From NCBI GenBank assembly GCA_900769975.1, contig CAAGIR010000025.1, forward strand, positions 1-6,797: DNA of 6,797 nucleotides, in the 5' to 3' direction. Below, in pieces: positions 1 to 5,239 of the stretch (the first letter of the stretch is position 1; every line of letters starts with the position of its first letter). The notes beneath the pieces were generated by a model. That model did no database searches. It was not told where the DNA came from and worked only from the letters and a program-made list of their open reading frames with translations. The DNA is from Spirochaetia bacterium (GTDB lineage: Bacteria; Spirochaetota; Spirochaetia; Treponematales; Treponemataceae). The position numbers and the translations under genes are program-made.

Positions 1-1133
1 ACAAACTCCAGATAATTCTCTCTAGAAACAACTGAAAAAGGAATTTCTGGATAGTTTTTTGAAAATGTAAGAGGACATTTTGCATTTGCTTTTTTAGGAT
101 TGTACTTAAACTCAAAAGCGGCAAAAGTTCCGTCAATTTCTTCTATAAAATCAACTTCCTGTTTTTGTGTAGTACGCCAAAAATAATATTTTGCCTTTCT
201 GTTATGAAAAGCATTATTTTTTACTCTCTCGCTAATCAAAAAATTTTCCCAAAGCATACCAATATCGGTACGCAAATCACAGGGAGAAAAATTTGAAAGC
301 ACAGCATTTCTGACACCATTATCATAAAAATAAATCTTTATGCTCTTTTTTAATTCATTGCGAACATTCCGGCTGTAAGAATGGAGATGAAAAATTACAT
401 AAGCTTTTTCAAGCAAATCTACATATTTTTGAACTGTAAGACTGTCAATCCCCAAAAGATTTCCAAGTTCATTAAAAGAAACTTCACTCCCAACCTGCAG
501 CGCCAAAGCCTGAACCAGTTTTTCAATTACGGCAGGTTTTCTTATATCCTGAAATTGAAAAACATCTTTGTAAAGATAACTTGAAACAATGTTTGAAAGA
601 ATCTCTTTCTCTTCCCCAGGATTATTTACAACATCAGGGTAAAAACCATAAACCAATCTGGTTTCCAGCTGCTTCATTTCTTCCAGCATCGAATAATTAT
701 GGACAAGCTCATTTGTGGAGAACGGAAAAAGATTATATTCAAATTTTCGCCCGGTCAAAGGTTCGTTAATTGTGTTAGACAAATCAAGAGCAGAAGAACC
801 TGTTACGGCAATCTGAACATCAGGAAAACTGTCATGAAGGATTTTTAATTTAAGCCCAATATTCAAAACCCGCTGTGCTTCATCAATAACAATAAATTTC
901 GAGTTTCCTACAAAAAATTTCATCCGGGCAGACGATTCATCAGCGAGAATTTTCCTGACATCAACTTCATCACAGTTCCAGTACTGTACAGATTTTTCCA
1001 CTGTAAAATCCGAAAGAAGTTTCTGTAAAAGTGTAGTTTTCCCAACCTGCCGGGGACCAATCAAAATAATGACCTTACCTTTTCCGAGCTTTTGAGAAAG
1101 AATATCCTGCAAATCCCGTTTAATTTCATTCAT
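1..1133 (-). CDS. AAA+ ATPase with C-terminal DUF4143 region, 3' end beyond the window
   Basis: I translated 377 uninterrupted codons from ATG at 1133 to the left edge; the stop lies outside the window. A Walker A motif GPRQVGKT is at residues 26-33, Walker B FIVIDEAQ at 80-87, and a sensor-like AVTGSSA at 109-115 followed by LTGR at 126-129. A probable winged-helix segment lies around 203-275. The C-terminal part holds EVDF (327-330) and FEFK (340-343), a D-x11-E-x-K pattern like the PD-(D/E)XK nuclease fold. This order matches the AAA_14/DUF4143 ATPases, whose cellular role is poorly defined and whose usual length is about 380-420 residues, so little is missing. The start is fixed by an in-frame TAA two codons upstream. 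There is no clear Shine-Dalgarno, and a promoter ends six bases before the ATG. It is a single-gene unit behind a terminator. The family call is firm; the substrate is unknown. Confidence 0.9.
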   Translation of the reverse strand, partial: MNEIKRDLQDILSQKLGKGKVIILIGPRQVGKTTLLQKLLSDFTVEKSVQYWNCDEVDVRKILADESSARMKFFVGNSKFIVIDEAQRVLNIGLKLKILHDSFPDVQIAVTGSSALDLSNTINEPLTGRKFEYNLFPFSTNELVHNYSMLEEMKQLETRLVYGFYPDVVNNPGEEKEILSNIVSSYLYKDVFQFQDIRKPAVIEKLVQALALQVGSEVSFNELGNLLGIDSLTVQKYVDLLEKAYVIFHLHSYSRNVRNELKKSIKIYFYDNGVRNAVLSNFSPCDLRTDIGMLWENFLISERVKNNAFHNRKAKYYFWRTTQKQEVDFIEEIDGTFAAFEFKYNPKKANAKCPLTFSKNYPEIPFSVVSRENYLEF

Positions 1134-1139
1134 ATCTTA

Positions 1140-1168
1140 ATGATAAATGCTTTTTTCATCAAAATCAA
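1140..1168 (-). promoter_or_regulatory. Sigma-70-type promoter immediately before the ATPase start
   Basis: On the minus strand, TTGATT (1168-1163) and TATCAT (1145-1140) are separated by exactly 17 bases. Only six bases lie between the -10 box and the ATG at 1133, so a transcript starting at the usual distance would begin at or within a base or two of the start codon. No Shine-Dalgarno is present, which is consistent with a leaderless mRNA. Further upstream, three other TATAAT boxes (1179-1174, 1195-1190, 1211-1206) could give longer leaders, but none has a good -35. Confidence 0.5.
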
Positions 1169-1232
1169 TAAAAATTATAATATTTTTCGATTATATTCAG
1201 AAATTATTATAATTTATTTTGATTAACCATCT

Positions 1233-1258
1233 GCTTGCTTCGACTTCGCTCAGCAACC
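1233..1258. repeat. REP-like short inverted element containing CTTCGACTTCGCTCAG
   Basis: The core CTTCGACTTCGCTCAG sits between the arms TTGCT (1235-1239) and AGCAA (1252-1256). This core is a recurrent intergenic sequence in many bacterial genomes, known from memory and not searched here. Its G+C content stands out from the AT-rich flanks, and it lies directly next to the T-tract of the terminator at 1259-1299. It could be a REP-type element or simply an accessory hairpin downstream of the terminator. Confidence 0.4.
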
Positions 1259-1299
1259 AAAAAACAGGCTTTCCGCACTTCCGCTTTCGCTTAAAGCCT
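1259..1299 (-). terminator. Rho-independent terminator behind the PIN toxin remnant
   Basis: Read on the minus strand, AGGCTTT (1299-1293) pairs perfectly with AAAGCCT (1272-1266), with a 20-base loop that contains a possible GC-GAAA-GC mini-hairpin. The 3' arm is followed by G and then six T residues (1264-1259). It lies about 70 bases past the PIN stop codon and isolates the ATPase gene from transcription of the toxin region. Weaker outer arms (1255-1267 with 1307-1321) also nearly pair. Confidence 0.75.
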
Positions 1300-1317
1300 T
1301 GACATTCTTGTTTTTGT

Positions 1318-1330
1318 GGTTATTATAACC
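1318..1330. repeat. 13-base palindrome
   Basis: GGTTATTATAACC is a perfect palindrome around a central T, located between the PIN stop and the terminator. It could be an operator-like site, but no gene start is adjacent, so a role is not supported. Confidence 0.3.
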
Positions 1331-1367
1331 TGCAAATCTTTGCCGCAAAAATACGAGAAATTTAAGT

Positions 1368-1718
1368 CTAAAGCCTGTTGATAAAATTTACTAATTTTTT
1401 ATCAAGAGTAGCAATTTCTTCGTTTTCTACAGAATGGTATGCTGCCAGTAAACAATCCACAAAATCTAAATTTGTTGTACCAAATTTTTTTAGTAATTGC
1501 TCATTTTGCACATCATAATATTCAAATGAAGCTGTAATATGTTCTGCAATTTCTGTTCTTGGAACATTGTAAACTTTGAGTAGAACAAAAACTACTTCTG
1601 CAATCACTTCTGTTGGTGCAAAACATTCATTATTATCAATAAAAGACTTTGCTTTTTCTGCAAGTTCGTAATTATCCTGCAAAAGGCATCAGAGTATTAT
1701 ATTTGCATCAATTATCAT
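1368..1718 (-). pseudogene. VapC-like PIN-domain toxin interrupted by an in-frame TGA at codon 10
   Basis: Reading from ATG at 1718 gives MIIDANIIL, then TGA (1691-1689), then CLLQDNYELAEKAKSF and onward to TAG at 1368: 116 codons in all. PIN toxins typically start with an MI(I/V)D.N..LR sequence, so the TGA replaces the expected Arg, most simply by a CGA-to-TGA change. The four acidic positions expected for a PIN ribonuclease are present in the full frame: D4, E41, D88 (within LDFVD) and D106 (within ATLD). Reinitiation at TTG (1682) would give 104 residues but lose D4 and the first beta strand, so the truncated product is unlikely to cleave RNA. The start overlaps the antitoxin remnant by 11 bases, as in intact toxin-antitoxin operons. 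The family call is good; a sequencing error is a live alternative. Confidence 0.8.
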
Positions 1719-1809
1719 TTTGAACCCATTTTTCTGCTGCAGCATTTGCCCATGCTTCTTTTTCAGATTCTATCAATGATGGATTTGAATATTTATGAAG
1801 TGCGGCAAA
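1708..1809 (-). pseudogene. 3' remnant of the cognate antitoxin gene
   Basis: The last about 34 codons read AALHKYSNPSLIESEKEAW and continue with ANAAAEKWVQNDN to a TGA that overlaps the toxin start by 11 bases. Antitoxins encoded just before PIN toxins often end in a similar tail, with a LxKYANPxLIxxEKxAWxxA pattern that wraps the toxin. Upstream of about 1809 this frame is only the shifted frame of a MATE transporter fragment, so the N-terminal DNA-binding half is gone. The toxin-binding tail alone could not autoregulate. Identification rests on recalled sequence pattern and on position; the broken 5' boundary is seen directly. Confidence 0.65.
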
Positions 1810-2012
1810 AGAATTGTAAACCCCACTCCAAACACCACTTCTCGCATCATGGAAATTGCTGTAGAAGTAAGAGGTTTTCCCAGGGCTTGCAGGAAAATAA
1901 AATTTCCTTTGTTGACAGTTGCCAAAATCATCATGCACAGATAAGTCCTGAACGCCTGTTTTGCAAAAACTGTAGCCAAAAAAGAAGTAGAATTAAGATT
2001 GTTTTGTGACAT
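1806..2012 (-). pseudogene. Internal fragment of a MATE-family efflux transporter
   Basis: The minus frame from ATG at 2012 contains FRTYLCMMILATVNK, IFLQALGKPLTSTAISMM and REVVFGVGFTILLP. These fit the hydrophobic C-terminal-half segments of MATE (NorM/DinF-type) drug/Na+ antiporters, with the usual Q.LGKP....S..RE pattern. A MATE protein has about 450 residues and twelve helices; only about 50 recognisable residues remain. The frame is closed by TAA directly before the ATG and ends in TGA at 1773, a few codons after homology stops. The 3' end runs into the antitoxin tail at about 1800-1810 in another frame. The first 15 residues do not look MATE-like. This is debris from a rearrangement, not a functional gene. 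Confidence 0.65.
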
Positions 2013-2399
2013 TTAATCAGCCTCATAAAAAAAATTGCAGACGCCGATTAAAAGGCAGGATAAAATAACAGCGGCTGCAACAGTTGGACTTACGCAAATG
2101 CAACACACTGCCCTTTTAATATAGTACAAAATAATTTTTTTTTCAAATGAGAAAATTGATTCTTTACCTGAATTATACTCGCAAGGTGAAATGTTTGGAG
2201 GGTGAAGTTTGGAATTGTCGCCAGAAAGGTGAATGATGTGCAGGATTTGTGGTGAAACGGCGTACCGAGGCTTGAACAGGCGGGCTTTAGCCCGAGTCCG
2301 AAGGACCGAGCCGACAGGCGAGCTGTGAAAGGCGACTGGGTATGTAGTAGCTTGCTAAAATTTTATGGTTAAAATATTCCACATATTCTGATTTGGGTG
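2013..2399. other. Long non-coding stretch between toxin debris and the upp-like gene
   Basis: No supportable gene is seen on either strand from 2013 to the promoter of the next gene. Contents: an imperfect inverted repeat TTAAAAGGCAG (2048-2058) / CTGCCCTTTTAA (2108-2119); a minus-strand TATAAT box (2177-2172) without a convincing -35; four GGTGAA copies (2185, 2201, 2228, 2251); and a G+C-rich island from about 2250 to 2340, annotated separately. A minus-strand frame reading into 2017 encodes a short hydrophobic run (VAAAVILSCLLIGV) that ends at TAA just before 2012, with no start or family match; I do not call it. Confidence 0.6.
2263..2324. repeat. G+C-rich intergenic element with paired hairpins and imperfect direct repeats
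   Basis: Two related copies, CCGAGGCTTGAACAGGCGGG (from 2265, ending CT at 2286) and CCGAGCCGACAGGCGAGCT (2306-2324), flank two back-to-back hairpins. These are CGGGC-TTTA-GCCCG (2281-2294) and GTCC-GAA-GGAC (2296-2306). The island is far richer in G+C than everything around it. It resembles a dispersed palindromic intergenic repeat, but only one copy is in this window, so the repeat nature is inferred. Confidence 0.5.
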
Positions 2400-2405
2400 T
2401 ATAAT
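2377..2405 (+). promoter_or_regulatory. Probable promoter of the uracil salvage genes
   Basis: A perfect -10 box TATAAT is at 2400-2405, with a poor -35 candidate TTCCAC 17 bases upstream (2377-2382). Transcription would start near 2412 and leave a leader of about 45 bases. That leader contains a small hairpin, AGATTTGC (2422-2429) with GCAATCT (2433-2439), just ahead of the ribosome binding site. Confidence 0.45.
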
Positions 2406-2447
2406 TAAAAGATTTTGATGAAGATTTGCATAGCAATCTCGAAAACT

Positions 2448-2452
2448 GGAGG
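2448..2452 (+). promoter_or_regulatory. Strong ribosome binding site fixing the upp-like start
   Basis: GGAGG ends five bases before ATG at 2458, which supports this start over any internal Met. Confidence 0.8.
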
Positions 2453-2457
2453 CATAA

Positions 2458-3489
2458 ATGGAAAATAAAATTGTCCTAAAAGCAGAAGATTTGGACGGTT
2501 ACCTTACAAAAGAAGATCAGAATGATTTGGGTGAACTTGAATTAATGTTCAAAGACACGATGCAATATTTTGATCCAAAAAATGAAGAAAAAATCATTGA
2601 AGGTTACGACAAAATGGGTCACAAGATGCAGGAAATCTGCAAAAAACATCCGCAAATTAAAGTTTATTCTTTTGAAACAGATGTTCAGGCTCAGGCCGAA
2701 GCTAGTCGTGTAATTTCGAAACTGCGAGATGAAAGAACTGACCATCAGGAATTTATTTATTACAGTCAGCGTGCCTACGAAATGCTTTTTAGAATGGCTT
2801 ATACAAATCAACATACTGACAAAAAAGGTCATATTGTCGTAAAGACGCCAGTAAATTTTCCAGTACAGAACTATGCCGTTCACAAAATCCCTGCCATAGA
2901 TCATAAAATAGAAAATACAGTGATGTGCGTTATGCTGCGAGGTGCTCTTTTACCAAGTATGATTGTATCAAAAGAAATAGAAGAATTTTCATCACACAAT
3001 TACATTACGCCGTTTGCACTATTTAAAATCAGCCGAAACGATTCCAAAAACGAAAACAATATGGAATATATTCTTGACTTGGACAAATCATTTTTTAATC
3101 TGGAGCAATTAAATGGAAAAGATTTGATTTTTGCAGACCCGATGAATGCAACTGGCGGTTCTCTTGTTACAGTTGTAAAATATCTTCAGTCACAGGGCGT
3201 AAAACCCAAATCAATTGCCTTTTTTAATGCAATTTCTACGCTGAAAGGAAGTATTCGTGTAACTCGCGCATTGCAAAACTGTACCTGCTACACAATGTGG
3301 ATGGACCCTGTAATGAACGAAAAAGCATACATTATGCCTGGACTTGGAGATGCAGGAGATCGTCTGAATGGTTGTGATTTAAAAGATCATTCCAGAAACA
3401 TTATCCAGCTTCTTGCTGATTACGGACACAACATTTCGAGCCTGTACAGAAGCCAGATGTTCGAAATAGAAAGGACAGTCTTAGGGTAA
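2458..3489 (+). CDS. upp: Uracil phosphoribosyltransferase-family protein with N-terminal extension
   Basis: The 343-residue cytoplasmic protein is predicted to join uracil and PRPP to give UMP and pyrophosphate. The C-terminal part carries the PRPP loop DPMNATGGS (227-235) and the uracil-site signature MNEKAYIMPGLGDAGDR (286-302), both close to Upp. MLRGALLP (159-166) stands where Upp has ILRAGLGM, SRND (192-195) aligns with the flexible-loop YRNE, and LRDERTDHQEF (89-99) with the start of the Upp fold. Standard Upp has about 210 residues; here about 85 extra N-terminal residues, charged and helical-looking (EKIIEGYDKMGHKMQEI), have no family I recognise. The usual APEGI segment is changed to ISTLKGSI (259-266), which touches the nucleotide site. 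A uracil permease follows, supporting pyrimidine salvage. Substrate specificity is inferred; another pyrimidine base is possible. Confidence 0.82.
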   Translation: MENKIVLKAEDLDGYLTKEDQNDLGELELMFKDTMQYFDPKNEEKIIEGYDKMGHKMQEICKKHPQIKVYSFETDVQAQAEASRVISKLRDERTDHQEFIYYSQRAYEMLFRMAYTNQHTDKKGHIVVKTPVNFPVQNYAVHKIPAIDHKIENTVMCVMLRGALLPSMIVSKEIEEFSSHNYITPFALFKISRNDSKNENNMEYILDLDKSFFNLEQLNGKDLIFADPMNATGGSLVTVVKYLQSQGVKPKSIAFFNAISTLKGSIRVTRALQNCTCYTMWMDPVMNEKAYIMPGLGDAGDRLNGCDLKDHSRNIIQLLADYGHNISSLYRSQMFEIERTVLG

Positions 3490-3490
3490 T

Positions 3491-3550
3491 CAGCATACTT
3501 TAATGTGCGTTAGCATACGTTAGCATATTTCAACATAAGTCAGCATATCA
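3491..3550. repeat. Six-unit 10-base tandem repeat after the upp-like stop codon
   Basis: Starting one base after the TAA, six consecutive 10-base units can be read: CAGCATACTT, TAATGTGCGT, TAGCATACGT, TAGCATATTT, CAACATAAGT, CAGCATATCA. AGCATA falls at 3492, 3512, 3522 and 3542, with AACATA at 3532 and the divergent AATGTG at 3502. CGTTAGCATA is repeated perfectly in tandem at 3508-3517 and 3518-3527. ATGTGCGTTA occurs at 3503-3512 and again at 3558-3567. The 10-base period puts every unit on nearly the same face of the helix. The array is non-coding. Confidence 0.85.
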
Positions 3551-3579
3551 CGCGCCGATGTGCGTTATATGTTATTTTT
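3542..3579 (+). terminator. Hairpin with T-tract between upp-like gene and permease
   Basis: CATATCACGC (3544-3553) pairs with GCGTTATATG (3562-3571), nine of ten, around an eight-base loop. A G-U and an A-T pair extend the stem outward, and TTATTTTT (3572-3579) follows. This fits a Rho-independent terminator or a partial terminator/attenuator that lowers read-through into the permease. The 5' arm is built from the last tandem repeat unit. Confidence 0.55.
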
Positions 3580-3606
3580 GGGATTTAAGTTTGCGTTGCG
3601 GACTTT

Positions 3607-3625
3607 TATATATTTATTTTTGGAG
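3607..3625 (+). promoter_or_regulatory. Possible -10 box and ribosome binding site of the permease
   Basis: TATATA (3607-3612) is a plausible -10, but the -35 17 bases upstream (TTTAAG, 3584-3589) is poor, so an independent promoter is only possible. GGAG (3622-3625) lies eight bases before ATG at 3634 and decides the start. Confidence 0.4.
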
Positions 3626-3633
3626 TATTTAAA

Positions 3634-4974
3634 ATGAATTTGATTTACGGAATCAAAGACAAACCTAGTTTTGGTAAAGTTGTGCTTTTCGCACTCCAGC
3701 AACTGCTTGCAATTATGGCGGCAACAATCGCAGTTCCTGCAATCGTAGGAAACGGACTTACAGCATCGGCAGCCCTTTTTGGTGCTGGTGTGGGAACAAT
3801 TGTATATCTTCTTTTTACAAAAAGTTCCAGCCCTGTATTTTTGGGAAGTTCATTTGCTTTCATAGGTTCTATGTTCAGTGCTTTTGGTGGTGCTGCTTCT
3901 ATTTCTGTAGGATACTGGGGACTTATCATAGGTGCCGAAATGGCAGGTTTTGTTTATATCATTATTGCTGCAGTTGTAAAAAAATTCGGTGTTAAATGGA
4001 TAGATAAACTTATGCCGCCAGTAATAATAGGACCAACAGTTTCTATCATCGGTTTGAGCCTTTCTAGCAATGCTGTAGGCGATTTGATGAAATCAAGTGT
4101 AGAAGGCGGAAGTACTTACGTTGCAATTATATGTGGAATTATAACACTCGCCGTTACAATGCTCTGTTCAACTTATGGAAAAAAAATTGGACGTCTTATT
4201 CCGTTTATTATTGGTATTCTCGCTGGATATGTTGCAGCTTCAATTTTTGCACTTATCGGATATCTTTCAAAAAATCCTTCTCTTATAGTAATTAATTATA
4301 ATGCACTCACCTCTTTGGACTTTAAGTCGCTTTCTGGTTATGTTTCTCTGCCAAAATTTGCTATTCTTTTAGGCGGTGCAGAAGGATTTAAAGGAATTAC
4401 AGGTTCATATCTTCTTACAATTTTCTCGGCTTATGTGCCAGTTGCTTTTGTAGTTTTTGCAGAACACCTTGCTGACCACAAAAATCTTTCTGCAATTATC
4501 GGAACAGATTTATTGAAAGACCCAGGACTTTCACGCACTTTGCTTGGTGACGGTGTAGGTACATTTGTTTCAACACTTTTTGGCGGATGTCCAAACACAA
4601 CTTACGGTGAATCAATCGGCTGTGTTGCAATCACAAGAAACGCTTCAACGATTTCCATTTGGGGTTGTGCAATTTTGTGTATTTTGTTCAGTCTGATTAG
4701 CCCTATTGTGGCATTCCTGGAAACAATTCCAAGTTGTGTAATGGGTGGTGTTTGTATCGCACTTTATGGATTCATCGCAGTTTCGGGCTTTAAAATGTTC
4801 CAGAAAGTTGACCTTAATAAAAACCGCAATCTCTTTGTTGCCAGCGTAATTTTTATTACAGGTGTAGGCGGAATGGTTGTAAGTTTTGGTGCAGTTGAAA
4901 TCCGTACAGTCGCTTGTGCCTTAATTTTAGGAATTCTGACAAACCTTATGCTCAGCGGCGAAAAAGACGAATAA
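3634..4974 (+). CDS. uraA: Uracil permease, NCS2 (nucleobase/cation symporter 2) family
   Basis: A 446-residue inner-membrane protein with about fourteen hydrophobic segments; E. coli UraA has 429. It is expected to import uracil with protons. Signatures: LGSSFAFIG (70-78), AEHLADHKN (276-284), the family motif GGCPNTTYGES (317-327), and GGVCIALYG (371-379). By alignment from memory, E277 and E326 match the uracil-binding Glu241 and Glu290 of UraA. Two positions differ from UraA: D281 stands where UraA has His245, and Q23 where it has His24, so proton coupling may be arranged differently, as in a subset of the family. It follows the upp-like gene on the same strand with a 144-base gap. The pairing favours uracil over xanthine as substrate. 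There is no frameshift or truncation. Confidence 0.92.
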   Translation: MNLIYGIKDKPSFGKVVLFALQQLLAIMAATIAVPAIVGNGLTASAALFGAGVGTIVYLLFTKSSSPVFLGSSFAFIGSMFSAFGGAASISVGYWGLIIGAEMAGFVYIIIAAVVKKFGVKWIDKLMPPVIIGPTVSIIGLSLSSNAVGDLMKSSVEGGSTYVAIICGIITLAVTMLCSTYGKKIGRLIPFIIGILAGYVAASIFALIGYLSKNPSLIVINYNALTSLDFKSLSGYVSLPKFAILLGGAEGFKGITGSYLLTIFSAYVPVAFVVFAEHLADHKNLSAIIGTDLLKDPGLSRTLLGDGVGTFVSTLFGGCPNTTYGESIGCVAITRNASTISIWGCAILCILFSLISPIVAFLETIPSCVMGGVCIALYGFIAVSGFKMFQKVDLNKNRNLFVASVIFITGVGGMVVSFGAVEIRTVACALILGILTNLMLSGEKDE

Positions 4975-5017
4975 TTAAAAAATTTGGCTTTCTTACAGTA
5001 AAAAAGTTTGGAAAACC

Positions 5018-5051
5018 AAAAAAAACATCGGTGCAATTTTTGTACCGATGT
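5018..5051 (-). terminator. Rho-independent terminator for the glycosyltransferase transcript
   Basis: ACATCGGT (5025-5032) and ACCGATGT (5044-5051) form a perfect 8-base stem that extends by a G-U and three more pairs toward the loop. On the minus strand the stem is followed by eight T residues (5025-5018), and there is no T-tract on the plus side, so it mainly serves the leftward transcript. A 35-codon minus ORF running through it (5100-4993) has no ribosome binding site and is not called. Confidence 0.75.
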
Positions 5052-5063
5052 CTACATATTCTG

Positions 5064-5085
5064 AAAACTTCTTAAATGAAGTTTT
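5064..5085. terminator. Symmetric hairpin between convergent genes
   Basis: AAAACTTC (5064-5071) and GAAGTTTT (5078-5085) pair perfectly around a six-base loop. Each strand ends in four T residues, so it could stop transcription weakly in both directions, including read-through from the permease, which has no other clear terminator. Confidence 0.5.
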
Positions 5086-5102
5086 GCGTTCATTTGACAT
5101 TT

Positions 5103-5219
5103 CTATTTATGAGAAAAGTAGTTTATAAGGTCATCCAATGTAACAACTTTATATGATGCATCATCTTTAATTTTTCATTTCAAGACATTATTCGGAATCA
5201 ATGGTAACAAATCAGTCTG
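5103..5219 (-). pseudogene. Decayed coding fragment downstream of the glycosyltransferase, unidentified
   Basis: One minus-strand frame reads QTDLLPLIPNNVLK, a single TGA (5177-5175), then KIKDDASYKVVTLDDLINYF with SHK and TAG (5105-5103). The residue mix looks like real protein on both sides of the TGA. There is no start codon or ribosome binding site, and upstream the frame runs into the end of the glycosyltransferase gene. I do not recognise the family; the VVTLDDLI ending recalls tails of some phosphoribosyltransferases, but that is weak. A 12-base palindrome, ATGATGCATCAT (5153-5164), lies inside. Confidence 0.35.
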
Positions 5220-5239
5220 TTTATGGAATTTGAAAACAT

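Noticed and set aside
381..769. Two plus-strand ORFs inside the ATPase gene
   Set aside because: They are antisense shadows of a continuous, motif-rich minus-strand gene, with no supporting start signals.
1134..1367. CRISPR array or tRNA in the spacers
   Set aside because: No evenly spaced long repeats and no cloverleaf-capable sequence were seen here or in the other intergenic regions. The only regular array is the 10-base one at 3491-3550.
1708..1938. 76-codon minus-strand ORF starting MHDDFGNCQQ
   Set aside because: Only its last about 34 codons (antitoxin tail) look like protein; the first half is the shifted frame of the MATE fragment.
2048..2119. Imperfect inverted repeat TTAAAAGGCAG / CTGCCCTTTTAA as a small mobile element
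   Set aside because: The arms differ by an indel, and no target duplication or second copy is visible. It could be chance or an old terminator.
4993..5100. 35-codon minus-strand ORF beginning MSNERKTSFKKFSEYV
   Set aside because: It has no ribosome binding site, and its second half is encoded by the terminator stem and its T-tract, which explains the hydrophobic ending.
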